This document shows positions 35,122-43,414 of a DNA stretch of 64,000 nucleotides, one piece after another. Every line of letters starts with the position of its first letter. Within the stretch, counting starts at the first letter, position 1. Origin of the DNA: Streptococcus sp. (GTDB taxonomy: Bacteria; Bacillota; Bacilli; Lactobacillales; Streptococcaceae); the NCBI GenBank assembly GCA_030527925.1, contig JAUMZW010000004.1, forward strand, positions 93,536 through 157,535, in the 5' to 3' direction. The notes under the pieces are model-generated. The model ran no database searches. It was not told the origin of the DNA and saw only the letters and a list, made by a program, of their open reading frames with translations. Position numbers and translations under genes: made by a program.

Positions 35122-35748
35122 CTAATCTTCTAGAATACTGGCCACTTTTGTTGTAATTAAATCAATTGCTACTAAATTGCTAACTCCTTCAGGTATAACA
35201 ATATCAGCATAACGTTTTGTCGGCTCGATAAATTGATGATACATTGGCTTTACAACTGATTGATACTGTGTAATAATGCTATCTAGACTTCTTCCTCTTT
35301 CTTCCATATCTCTCTTGATGCGACGAATAATTCTAATATCATCATCCGTATCAACAAAAAGTTTAATATCCATTAAATCTCTTAAACGTTTGTCTTCCAA
35401 AACTAATATTCCTTCAACAATAAAAACATCCTGTGGAAGTTGACGATATGTCCTATCACTTCTAGTGTGCTGTGTATAATCATAAATAGGAATATCAACA
35501 GCCTCCCCCTTAATTAAGGATTTCAGATGTTCTATCATCAAATCGGTGTCAAATGCAAATGGATGATCGTAATTTGTTTTTATGCGTTGTTCAAAAGTAA
35601 GATGACTTTGATCCTTATAATAAGAATCGTGTTCAATCATTGCGATTTTTTCATCTGGAAAATGAGATAAAATGGCCTTTGAAACACTTGTTTTTCCTCC
35701 ACCCGAACCACCTGTAACTCCAATTATAATCGGTTTATTACGCATCAT
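35122..35748 (-). CDS. udk: Uridine kinase
   Basis: 208 residues. It phosphorylates uridine and cytidine to UMP and CMP in pyrimidine salvage. Visible signatures: P-loop [17 protein letters not shown] (9-25), [16 protein letters not shown] (40-55), the [16 protein letters not shown] segment, and [14 protein letters not shown] (about 111). Monocistronic with its own terminator, in the gap between the leu operon and a DEAD-box helicase. Confidence 0.95.
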   Translation of the reverse strand: MMRNKPIIIGVTGGSGGGKTSVSKAILSHFPDEKIAMIEHDSYYKDQSHLTFEQRIKTNYDHPFAFDTDLMIEHLKSLIKGEAVDIPIYDYTQHTRSDRTYRQLPQDVFIVEGILVLEDKRLRDLMDIKLFVDTDDDIRIIRRIKRDMEERGRSLDSIITQYQSVVKPMYHQFIEPTKRYADIVIPEGVSNLVAIDLITTKVASILED

Positions 35749-35887
35749 ACACTCCTTTATCGAATTTCTTTTACTATTTTACTATAAATTTAATATTTTT
35801 AACAGATAGAATATTAGTAAAGAAACCAAAAATATTAAAGCATTCATGCTATAATAGACCTAACAATAAATGAAATAAGGTAACAAT

Positions 35888-36970
35888 ATGATTTCACAAT
35901 TTCCATCCGCTTGGCAAGAAAAATTAAAAAAACTAAATATAACAGATTTTACACCTATTCAAAAAGAAGTTTTTTCTTTGATTCAATTAAAAAAAAATAT
36001 TTTAGGAATAAGTCCTACTGGTACAGGTAAAACCCTTGCATATCTTTTTCCTACACTTCTACAGCTTAAACCAAAAAAAGCACAACAAATTCTTATATTA
36101 GCCCCAAATACTGAACTCGCAGGGCAAATTTTTGACGTGGTTAAACAATGGACAGAACCAATAGGACTTAATAGTCAATTATTTATCTCAGGTTCAAGTC
36201 AAAAAAGACAAATTGAACGCCTTAAAAAGGGCCCAGAAATTATTATCGGAACACCTGGTAGGATCTTTGAACTTGTTAAACTAAAAAAAATTAAAATGAC
36301 AGTGATTGAGACTATCATTTTAGATGAGTTTGATGAGTTAATGTCTAATTCACAACTTCACTTTGTCAAAAATATTATTACTCGAGTACCAAAGAACTAT
36401 CAAATGATTTATATGAGTGCTACTAACAAAGTTGTTTCAAATGAACTAATCAAAGATGTTGAAGTTATTGACCTTTCAGAACAAACACTTGATGCTATTT
36501 CACATTTTTACATTCAAGTTGATAAGCGTCTTAAAATCGATTTGTTAAGAAAATTTTCTCATATAGATAACTTCCGTGCCCTTGTTTTCTTTAATCAATT
36601 ATCTGATTTAGGTGCTAGTGAAGAAAAACTGCAATATAATAATGTTCCTGCTGTTTCCTTAGCTAGCGACGTTAATGTCAAATTCCGTAAAATAATACTT
36701 GAAAAATTTAAAAATCACGAACTTTCTCTACTATTAGCAACTGACTTAGTTGCTCGAGGCATTGATATTGAACATCTAGACTATGTCATCAATTTTGATA
36801 TTCCACGTGATAAAGAATCCTACACACATCGATCAGGAAGAACTGGCCGTATGAACAGAAAAGGAAACGTCATCACTTTAGTCAGCCACCCCGAAGAACT
36901 TAAGCAGCTTAAAAAATTAGCTAAAGTAAGTGAAATCATCTTAAAAGACCGTCAATTTTATATCAAATAA
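35888..36970 (+). CDS. DEAD-box RNA helicase
   Basis: 360 residues with two RecA-like domains and no C-terminal extension. Signatures: Q motif FTPIQKEVF, walker A SPTGTGKTLAY (about 41), PNTELAGQ (Ia), TPGRIFEL, DEFDEL in place of DEAD (about 148), MSATNK (III), LLATDLVARGIDIEHLDYVINFDIPRDKESYTHRSGRTGR (V-VI). The short length and DEFD box resemble YfmL/CshC-like helicases of Firmicutes that act in ribosome assembly or cold growth. The start follows AAGG; an extended -10 TGC-TATAAT lies at 35850-35855. Confidence 0.88.
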   Translation: MISQFPSAWQEKLKKLNITDFTPIQKEVFSLIQLKKNILGISPTGTGKTLAYLFPTLLQLKPKKAQQILILAPNTELAGQIFDVVKQWTEPIGLNSQLFISGSSQKRQIERLKKGPEIIIGTPGRIFELVKLKKIKMTVIETIILDEFDELMSNSQLHFVKNIITRVPKNYQMIYMSATNKVVSNELIKDVEVIDLSEQTLDAISHFYIQVDKRLKIDLLRKFSHIDNFRALVFFNQLSDLGASEEKLQYNNVPAVSLASDVNVKFRKIILEKFKNHELSLLLATDLVARGIDIEHLDYVINFDIPRDKESYTHRSGRTGRMNRKGNVITLVSHPEELKQLKKLAKVSEIILKDRQFYIK

Positions 36971-36991
36971 GAACTATTTTGACAAGATGAC

Positions 36992-37029
36992 TTGCACCCC
37001 AAAACTTAAATTTTTGGGGTGCTATTTTT
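36992..37029 (+). terminator. Terminator after the helicase gene
   Basis: GCACCCCAAAA pairs with TTTTGGGGTGC followed by TATTTTT. The stem sequence matches the inverted-repeat tips of the IS3-type element seen at 63747 and 47977, so it may be IS-derived. Confidence 0.8.
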
Positions 37030-37030
37030 A

Positions 37031-37408
37031 TACAATAAACGCTTAAAGATAAAGTATACATCTAAACATTATTGCTAAGTGAGAAATACATTAATTTTTT
37101 TAGACTAATTTCCTACTATAAAATCTTGTATCCATAAGAAGATAACAAAATAACTAAGATGTATATCAATTGATATTTTCAAAAAAGGAAGAACTGATAC
37201 TATTTTCAATAATTAAATTAAGAAAACACCTAGTTTAGACATTGGGATAACAAATTTAAAAAGTGGTCAGCATTTTACATTATATTTAAAACTCTTAGTA
37301 CATATCAAAACAATATCCTACTTATCAACACTCTTTTAAGCTTTAAAAGATAGATTTATCTCTCATAACTTATGATTTTTTAACTCCAATAATTTAGACT
37401 TAAAAATA
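37031..37408. other. AT-rich intergenic stretch with no recognised gene
   Basis: About 380 bp between the helicase and gapN terminators. Both strands are full of stops and I see no promoter, RNA gene or repeat I can support. Confidence 0.6.
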
Positions 37409-37447
37409 AAAGGATTTAGTTCTATTCGATACAGAACTAAATCCTTT
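37409..37447 (-). terminator. gapN terminator
   Basis: A 15-bp perfect stem (37409-37423 with 37433-37447, starting AAAGGATTTAG) around a 9-nt loop, 14 bp after the gapN stop, with a T-rich tail on the minus strand. Confidence 0.85.
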
Positions 37448-37461
37448 CACTAAATATTTTA

Positions 37462-38889
37462 TTATTTGATGTCAAATACAACTGATTTAACTGTAGTCAT
37501 TGCTTCAATCGAATACTTCACACCTTGTGTTCCAGCACCAGATTTTTTAGCTCCCAAGAATGGGAAGTTATCTGTTCCACGTTGTGTCTTATTATTAATA
37601 TGAACAGTACCAACTTCTAACTGTTCAGCAATTGAAAAGGCTAATGGGAAATCATTAGTAAAAACTGAAGCCTGTAGACCATACTCAGATTCATTTGAAA
37701 TCTTAATAGCTTCATCTAACGATTTAACACGAATAATTGGTAATACTGGACCAAATGGTTCTTCCCATGCTAATCTCATATCAGTTGTCACATGGTCAAA
37801 TAGCACTGGACAAATCAAATTATCTTCACGTTTAATTTCAGTAAGTGCTTTGGCTCCTTTTTCTGATGCATCATTGATGAGTCCTTCTACATAGTCTGCG
37901 GAACTCTTATCAATCAATGACGTAATATCTGCATCTTCTTCTGGTGTACCAATTGTCAAATCTAAGATTTTTGCACGAACTAAATCAACTAATTCATCAG
38001 CTACACTTTCCATAACAAGAACACGCTTTACTGCGGTACAACGTTGTCCTGAGTAACCAAATGCACCTGCTACAATATTTTTAGCAGCTAACTCTAAATC
38101 AGCATCCTCTAAAATGATAGCAGAGTCTTTTCCACCAAGTTCTAACATAATTGGACGCATACCTGCTAATTTACCAATATGTTCCCCGACAGGAGTAGAG
38201 CCCGTAAAGTTAATGAAGTTAACTTGAGGATGTTCGACAATATAATCGCCAATTTCAGAACCACGTCCAGTAATTGTATTGAAAACACCTGCTGGAATCC
38301 CCGCTTCAACAAATGCTTCTGCAAAAACCAAACCTGAAATTGAACCTTGTGTTGGTGGTTTAAAAGCAATAACATTTCCTGAAATCAAAGCGGGTGCAAT
38401 TTTAGATCCTGCTAAATTCACTGGATAATTAAATGGCGAAATTGCAAGAACAACCCCTAGTGGCTCACGACGTACAATTGCAATTTTCTTTTTACTAGCA
38501 GCTTCAAAACTACCACCTTCAAGAACTTCACCTTCCATACGAAGTCCTTCTTCAGCAGCATAATCAATAATTTCTGCTGTACGGATTACTTCACTAACAG
38601 AAGCTTTATAACCTTTAGCAATCTCTTTAGATAAAACTGCACCAATTTTTTCAGCATCACGACGCAATATCTCTGCTGCTTTGTGTAAATATTGTGCACG
38701 TTCAAAGTAAGAAAGCGCTCTCCACTCTGGCAATGCTTTACGAGCTGATTCCATAACATAATCAACTTCTGCTTGACTCATTGCTGGAACAGAACCAAGC
38801 TCCTCTCCATTAGCAGGAGCAAAAATCTTAATTTCTTTATCAGAAGCTTTCCACTCACCATTAACATAATTTTTATATTGTTTTGTCAA
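37462..38889 (-). CDS. gapN: Non-phosphorylating NADP-dependent glyceraldehyde-3-phosphate dehydrogenase
   Basis: 475 residues. It oxidises glyceraldehyde-3-phosphate directly to 3-phosphoglycerate, giving NADPH, the main NADPH source in streptococci lacking the oxidative pentose phosphate branch. Aldehyde-dehydrogenase signatures: SPFNYPVNLAGSKIAPALISGN (about 151), NFTGSTPVGEHIGKLAG (about 226), MLELGGKDSAIIL with Glu250, and GYSGQRCTAVKRVLV with catalytic Cys284. The ptsI-ptsH genes follow the known pyogenic-group order. An own promoter (TTGAAT-16-TAAAAT, minus strand near 38930) fits a monocistronic unit. Confidence 0.95.
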   Translation of the reverse strand: MTKQYKNYVNGEWKASDKEIKIFAPANGEELGSVPAMSQAEVDYVMESARKALPEWRALSYFERAQYLHKAAEILRRDAEKIGAVLSKEIAKGYKASVSEVIRTAEIIDYAAEEGLRMEGEVLEGGSFEAASKKKIAIVRREPLGVVLAISPFNYPVNLAGSKIAPALISGNVIAFKPPTQGSISGLVFAEAFVEAGIPAGVFNTITGRGSEIGDYIVEHPQVNFINFTGSTPVGEHIGKLAGMRPIMLELGGKDSAIILEDADLELAAKNIVAGAFGYSGQRCTAVKRVLVMESVADELVDLVRAKILDLTIGTPEEDADITSLIDKSSADYVEGLINDASEKGAKALTEIKREDNLICPVLFDHVTTDMRLAWEEPFGPVLPIIRVKSLDEAIKISNESEYGLQASVFTNDFPLAFSIAEQLEVGTVHINNKTQRGTDNFPFLGAKKSGAGTQGVKYSIEAMTTVKSVVFDIK

Positions 38890-39023
38890 ATTATATCTCC
38901 TTTATAATGTGATACTAATATTTTATCATTTTATCACCGTAATTCAATTATTTACTACATAAATTTTCTGAATTTTTTAAACATTTAGTTAAAACATCGG
39001 TTTTCCTATTTAAGATTTAAATA

Positions 39024-39055
39024 AAAAACACTCTAAATTAATTTAAAGTGTTTTT
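39024..39055 (-). terminator. ptsHI terminator
   Basis: AAAAAACACT pairs with AGTGTTTTT and the stem extends through TTAAATT/AATTTA-type pairing, ending in a T-run on the minus strand 14 bp after the ptsI stop. Confidence 0.8.
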
Positions 39056-39068
39056 CTATTTAAAAAGA

Positions 39069-40793
39069 TTAGATATACTCTTTTTGTAATTCAAGAACTT
39101 CTTCTGCTGTAGAACACTCCGTTAAAGCACGGTTTGCATATTCTTGCATTTTAGCCGTATCTAATGTTTTCATCAAACTACGTGTACGAAGTACTGAGGT
39201 AGCACTCATTGAAAATTCATCAAGTCCCATACCAACTAATAATGGCACGGCTTGTTGATCTCCAGCCATCTCACCACACATACCAGCCCATTTACCTTCA
39301 GCATGAGCTGCTTTAATAACGTTATTGATTAAACGCAAGATTGATGGGTTATATGGTTGATAAAGGTAAGAAACTTGTTCATTCATACGGTCAGCAGCCA
39401 TAGAATATTGGATCAAATCATTAGTTCCAATTGAGAAGAAATCAACTTCTTTAGCAAATTGGTCAGCTAGCATTGCAGCAGCAGGAATTTCAATCATGAT
39501 ACCAACTTGGATATTATCTGAAACTGCTACACCTTCAGATTTAAGGTTAGCTTTTTCTTCATCGAAGACCGCTTTAGCTGCTCTAAATTCTTTGAGAAGA
39601 GCAACCATTGGGAACATAATACGTAGTTGACCATGGACTGATGCACGTAGTAAAGCACGAATTTGCGTACGGAACATAGCATCTCCAGTATCTGAGATAG
39701 AAATACGTAAAGCACGGAACCCGAGAAATGGGTTCATTTCATGTGGTAAATCAAAGTATGGTAATTCTTTATCTCCACCGATATCCATAGTACGAACAAC
39801 AACAGGTTTACCATTCATTCCCTCTAATACAGCTTTATAAGCTTCGTATTGTTCGTCTTCAGTTGGAAAATCAGCTGAATCCATGTATAAGAATTCCGTA
39901 CGGTAAAGTCCAACTGCTTCAGCACCATTTTCATTAACACCTTCAACGTCTTTTGGTGTTCCGATATTGGCTGCTAATTCAAAATGTTTACCATCTGCAG
40001 TTACAGTCTCAGCATCTTTTAATAAAGCCCATTCAGCTTTTTGTTTTGCATAGGCTTCACCTGCTGCTTTAAACTCAGTGATTTGTTCCTCACTTGGATT
40101 AATGATAACATCACCAGTAATTCCATTAACTGCAATGACGTCTCCGTCTTTAACACGTTCAGTGATATCATTTGTTCCTAATACAGCAGCAATTTCAAGC
40201 GTACGTGCCATGATAGCTGAATGACTTGTACGACCACCAATATTTGTCACAAATGCTTTAACAAAATTTTTGTTTAATTGTGCAGTATCAGAAGGTGTTA
40301 AGTCATGAGCAATAACTACTGATTCTTCATCAATTGTTGCAGGATTTGGTAATTTCACACCTAAAAGATGCGCTAAAACACGTTTAGCAACGTCACGGAT
40401 ATCTGCTGCACGTTCTTGCATGTATGGGTTATCTTCCATACCTTCAAAAATAGTGATAAACATATCTGTAACTTCTTTTAATCCTGATTCAGCATTTACT
40501 TGCTTTGCACGAATAGTTTCTTTAATTTGGCCAATCATTTCTGGATCTTGGAGAACCATCAAATGAGCATCAAATACTGCTGCAGCTTCTTCACCAAGCG
40601 TTTCTACTGCTTTTTCACGGATAACAGAAAGCTCGTCTTGTGATGCTTTTAATGCGACATCAAGGCGAGCTTCTTCTGCGCTTGTATCTGAGACAGTTTT
40701 AGTCTCAAAAGACAAATCCGGTTGAACAAGTAGATATGCTTTAGCAACAGCAACACCATCAGAGGCTGCGATTCCTTTTAGCATTTCTGTCAT
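39069..40793 (-). CDS. ptsI: Phosphotransferase system enzyme I
   Basis: 574 residues, close to the family's usual 572-577. It takes phosphate from PEP and passes it to HPr, feeding all PTS sugar transporters. Domains: HPr-binding N-terminal helical part, the phospho-His domain with [12 protein letters not shown] (His191), and the PEP-binding barrel with [37 protein letters not shown] and the CGEMAGD active-site Cys. It lies 4 bp after ptsH. Confidence 0.96.
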   Translation of the reverse strand: MTEMLKGIAASDGVAVAKAYLLVQPDLSFETKTVSDTSAEEARLDVALKASQDELSVIREKAVETLGEEAAAVFDAHLMVLQDPEMIGQIKETIRAKQVNAESGLKEVTDMFITIFEGMEDNPYMQERAADIRDVAKRVLAHLLGVKLPNPATIDEESVVIAHDLTPSDTAQLNKNFVKAFVTNIGGRTSHSAIMARTLEIAAVLGTNDITERVKDGDVIAVNGITGDVIINPSEEQITEFKAAGEAYAKQKAEWALLKDAETVTADGKHFELAANIGTPKDVEGVNENGAEAVGLYRTEFLYMDSADFPTEDEQYEAYKAVLEGMNGKPVVVRTMDIGGDKELPYFDLPHEMNPFLGFRALRISISDTGDAMFRTQIRALLRASVHGQLRIMFPMVALLKEFRAAKAVFDEEKANLKSEGVAVSDNIQVGIMIEIPAAAMLADQFAKEVDFFSIGTNDLIQYSMAADRMNEQVSYLYQPYNPSILRLINNVIKAAHAEGKWAGMCGEMAGDQQAVPLLVGMGLDEFSMSATSVLRTRSLMKTLDTAKMQEYANRALTECSTAEEVLELQKEYI

Positions 40794-40797
40794 ATTC

Positions 40798-41061
40798 TTA
40801 AGCCAATCCTTCTTTTGTCATTGTTTCTTCAATTGCTGCAATTGCATCATCTGCATCTGCTCCTTCAGCTGAAATTGTAACATCAGCACCTTGGCCAACA
40901 CCAAGACTCATTACACCCATGATAGATTTAAGATTAACAGCTTTACCTTTGTAATCTAAAGTAATATCTGAAGCAAATTTACTAGCAGTTTGTACTAATA
41001 AAGTTGCAGGACGTGCATGAATTCCTGTTTCTGCAACAATGTGAAAATCTTTTGAAGCCAT
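40798..41061 (-). CDS. ptsH: Phosphocarrier protein HPr
   Basis: 87 residues. It carries phosphate from enzyme I to sugar-specific EIIA proteins via His15 ([10 protein letters not shown]), and is a regulatory target of HPr kinase at Ser46 ([12 protein letters not shown]), which makes it CcpA's corepressor. First of the ptsH-ptsI operon; promoter TTGAAA-16-TATAAT with extended TG at 41126-41153 on the minus strand. CcpA/HPr control is directly relevant to the cre site before lctP nearby. Confidence 0.97.
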   Translation of the reverse strand: MASKDFHIVAETGIHARPATLLVQTASKFASDITLDYKGKAVNLKSIMGVMSLGVGQGADVTISAEGADADDAIAAIEETMTKEGLA

Positions 41062-41125
41062 AGTTATGGTTCTCCTTTGTTTGAATTTATTTAGGATATC
41101 AAAATGATACCCCTTACAAATTTAT

Positions 41126-41153
41126 ATTATACCAAAATTAATTTTTTTTTCAA
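41126..41153 (-). promoter_or_regulatory. ptsHI promoter
   Basis: Minus strand -35 TTGAAA (41148-41153), 16-bp spacer, extended -10 TGG-TATAAT (41126-41131), 65 bp upstream of ptsH. Confidence 0.7.
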
Positions 41154-41325
41154 TGTTTTACCGGCTTTTCTGAAAATTAATTACGTAAATTGACAATTGA
41201 TTAGATGCCATATGAGCTAATTAAAAATTTACAGAAACATTTTTTCTAGAATTAATATAAAATTATGAAAAATATTATGTGAAAAAGTTATCAAAATCAT
41301 ATTCTAATTTTCCGAGTCACTATAG

Positions 41326-41354
41326 TTGGTTTTATAATTTCTTAATGATATAAT
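41326..41354 (+). promoter_or_regulatory. lctP promoter
   Basis: TTGGTT (41326-41331), 17-bp spacer, TATAAT (41349-41354) preceded by TGA (extended -10). The start site should be near 41361, giving a leader of about 90 nt that contains the palindrome and the cre site. Confidence 0.75.
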
Positions 41355-41378
41355 AACATCAGAAATAATACAAATCAA

Positions 41379-41400
41379 TAAAAGCTAATATTAGCTTTTA
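41379..41400 (+). promoter_or_regulatory. 22-bp perfect palindrome in the lctP leader
   Basis: Bases 41379-41389 (TAAAAGCTAAT) are mirrored exactly by 41390-41400 (ATTAGCTTTTA). It lies just downstream of the promoter and could be a dimeric repressor's operator. As RNA it could only fold as a hairpin with strained loop, so an operator is favoured. Confidence 0.6.
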
Positions 41401-41415
41401 TTTAATTCAACGTTA

Positions 41416-41429
41416 TGTAAGCGTTAACA
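41416..41429 (+). promoter_or_regulatory. cre site (CcpA operator) before lctP
   Basis: TGTAAGCGTTAACA matches the cre consensus TGWAANCGNTNWCA at every position. It lies between the promoter and the ribosome site, where bound CcpA would block elongating polymerase, giving carbon catabolite repression of lactate transport. Confidence 0.85.
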
Positions 41430-41450
41430 TTTTGAAAGGAGCATATTTTT

Positions 41451-43025
41451 ATGTTTTGGATGTTTCTCTTAGGTTTTTCACCTATTCTATGGCTACTAAT
41501 TGCCCTTATTATTTTTAAATTACCAGGGCATCTGGCAAGTTTAGGTTCGTTCGTCATTACCTGTTTGCTATCAATTATTGTATGGAAAATCCCTATTCTT
41601 AATGCAATAACAGCTGTTGGAGAAGGAATTGCTTTAGCAGTTTGGCCAATTATTGCTGTAATTATTGCTGCAATATTTACATATAATATTTGTGTAGAAT
41701 CAAAAGCAATGGATACCATAAAGGAAATGTTTCTTCAAGTTACCAATGATAAACGATTAATTGTACTCATTATTGGTTGGTGCTTCGGTGGTTTTATGGA
41801 AGGAATGGCTGGATTTGGAACAGCTATTGCAATACCTGCAAGTATGTTAGTGGCACTTGGTTTTAATCCCATTTTAGCCTCCTTAGTTTGTCTCATTTCA
41901 AATGGAACACCTACTCCCTTTGGTTCTATTGGTATACCTACAACTACTGTTGCAAATATTACCGCATTAAACGTTAACACTCTTTCATTATTTTCTGTTT
42001 TAGAACTAACACCTTTTATCATATTATCACCATTTATCATGGTTTTTATGACAGGAAAAGTTCTAAAAAAGGATGCTAGCATACGTGAAATATTTGATGG
42101 TATTTCACTAATTACATTAGTGGCTGCTCTTTCTTTCTATGTCCCTGAATTAATCGTTGGAAAATTCATAGGGCCTGACTTGACTGTCGTTTTTGGTTCT
42201 GTTATCTCAATGGGTCTAGTTATTTTCATGTCAAAAAAAATGGCACCAAAATCGATTCCAGATGCTTTTACATGGAAACCTGAAAAAAGTAGCTCTAACA
42301 ACAAATCTTATTCTTTAGATTTTAAATCACTTATCAAAGCATGGAGTCCATTCATTTTTATCTTTTTCTTATTAATTGGCACTTCAAAAGTTATCCCTCC
42401 TATTAACATACTTGTCAAGACTGTTCAAACTAGTATACCTATCTACACAGGCCCAAATGCTAAACCTTATGTATTTTCTTGGTTAGCATCTCCACCATTT
42501 TGGATTTTCTTATCTGCTTTTGTGGGAGGCTACATTCAAGGTTTAAATTTGGGACAAATGTTTGGTGTATTGAAAAAAACTCTATTCGAACTGCGCTTTG
42601 CTATGCTAACCATGATTGCTATCTTAGCAACTGCAAAATTAATGGGGTATAGTGGTATGGTTGCTTCCATTGCAAGTTTATTAATATCAATTACTGGCTC
42701 ATTCTATCCATTTATCTCACCTATAATAGGTGCTTTAGGAACATTTGTTACTGGTAGCGGAACAAGTTCTGGAGTGTTATTTGGAAAATTACAATCTGAT
42801 ACAGCACTTGCACTCCACTATAATCAATCTTGGATGGTAGCTTCAAACTCTGCCGGCGTTAGTGCTGGTAAAATGATTTCACCTCAAAGTATAGCAATTG
42901 CAACAGCAACAACAGGAACTGCTGGACAAGAAAGTGAAATTTTTAAAACAATTATCAAATGGGCTGGTTTATATCTAGTTGTTTATGGTATACTTAATTA
43001 TATCATCATGATGCTAGTTCACTAA
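41451..43025 (+). CDS. lctP: L-lactate permease
   Basis: 524 residues with about 12-14 membrane segments. LctP-family transporters exchange or take up L-lactate with protons. Conserved features: EGMAGFGTAIAIPASMLVALGFNP (about 121), NGTPTPFGSIGIPTTT (about 157), and the C-terminal GSGTSSGVLFGKLQ and AGVSAGKMISPQSIAIA. ATG follows AAAGGAG by 10 bases. It is monocistronic, flanked by the cre-controlled promoter and the hairpin at 43047. Confidence 0.92.
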   Translation: MFWMFLLGFSPILWLLIALIIFKLPGHLASLGSFVITCLLSIIVWKIPILNAITAVGEGIALAVWPIIAVIIAAIFTYNICVESKAMDTIKEMFLQVTNDKRLIVLIIGWCFGGFMEGMAGFGTAIAIPASMLVALGFNPILASLVCLISNGTPTPFGSIGIPTTTVANITALNVNTLSLFSVLELTPFIILSPFIMVFMTGKVLKKDASIREIFDGISLITLVAALSFYVPELIVGKFIGPDLTVVFGSVISMGLVIFMSKKMAPKSIPDAFTWKPEKSSSNNKSYSLDFKSLIKAWSPFIFIFFLLIGTSKVIPPINILVKTVQTSIPIYTGPNAKPYVFSWLASPPFWIFLSAFVGGYIQGLNLGQMFGVLKKTLFELRFAMLTMIAILATAKLMGYSGMVASIASLLISITGSFYPFISPIIGALGTFVTGSGTSSGVLFGKLQSDTALALHYNQSWMVASNSAGVSAGKMISPQSIAIATATTGTAGQESEIFKTIIKWAGLYLVVYGILNYIIMMLVH

Positions 43026-43070
43026 CAATATATAGTGTGTATAAATAGGAGGCAACACAAGATATTGTGT
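43023..43070 (+). promoter_or_regulatory. Two NrdR-like boxes upstream of nrdHEF
   Basis: Box 1, ACAATATATAGTGT (43025-43038), fits the NrdR core CWATATATWG exactly. Box 2, ACACAAGATATTGTGT (43055-43070), differs at one core position. Their cores are 32 bp apart, the three-turn spacing typical of NrdR box pairs. Box 2 is also the top of the terminator stem. Confidence 0.55.
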
Positions 43071-43086
43071 TGCCTCCTCTCTTTTT
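43047..43086 (+). terminator. Terminator between lctP and nrdH
   Basis: A 14-bp perfect stem, 43047-43060 with 43065-43078 (AGGAGGCAACACAA), a 4-nt loop and CTCTTTTTT. It ends lctP. A weak nrd promoter TTGCAA-17-TAAGAT lies after it (about 43112-43140). Confidence 0.85.
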
Positions 43087-43174
43087 TAGATTTTTTTAAG
43101 TATTTTTTATTGCAAATCTAATCAATTTTTTATAAGATAGAGATAGCAATTTTTTGTTCAAAGGAGAATTAAAC

Positions 43175-43399
43175 ATGTCAAAAATTACAGTTTTTTCTAA
43201 AAATAATTGTATGCAGTGTCGTATGACAAAAAAATTTTTAGAAGAAAATAAGGTTGATTTTATCGAAATTAATCTTGATGAACAACCTGAGAAAATTGAC
43301 TACGTCAAATCATTAGGGTTTACAAGTGCTCCAATTATTGAAGCTGGAGATGTTGTTTTTTCTGGTTTCCAGCCAAAAAAATTAAAAGAAATCATTTAG
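43175..43399 (+). CDS. nrdH: Glutaredoxin-like protein NrdH
   Basis: 74 residues from MSKITVFSKNNCMQCRM; AAAGGAG precedes this ATG. It reduces the class Ib ribonucleotide reductase NrdE. The CMQC redox pair (about 11-14) and the thioredoxin-reductase-type C-terminus (GFTSAPIIEAGDVVFSGFQPKKL) fit NrdH. First gene of nrdH-nrdE-nrdF. Confidence 0.95.
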   Translation: MSKITVFSKNNCMQCRMTKKFLEENKVDFIEINLDEQPEKIDYVKSLGFTSAPIIEAGDVVFSGFQPKKLKEII

Positions 43400-43414
43400 A
43401 AGTAGGAAGTAATA

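Noticed and set aside
37031..37408. Small RNA or small gene between the helicase and gapN
   Set aside because: No promoter-terminator pair or open frame with a ribosome site could be supported.
41272..41296. Rex or second cre site upstream of the lctP promoter (TGTGAAAAAGTTATCA)
   Set aside because: The right half does not match either consensus well enough.
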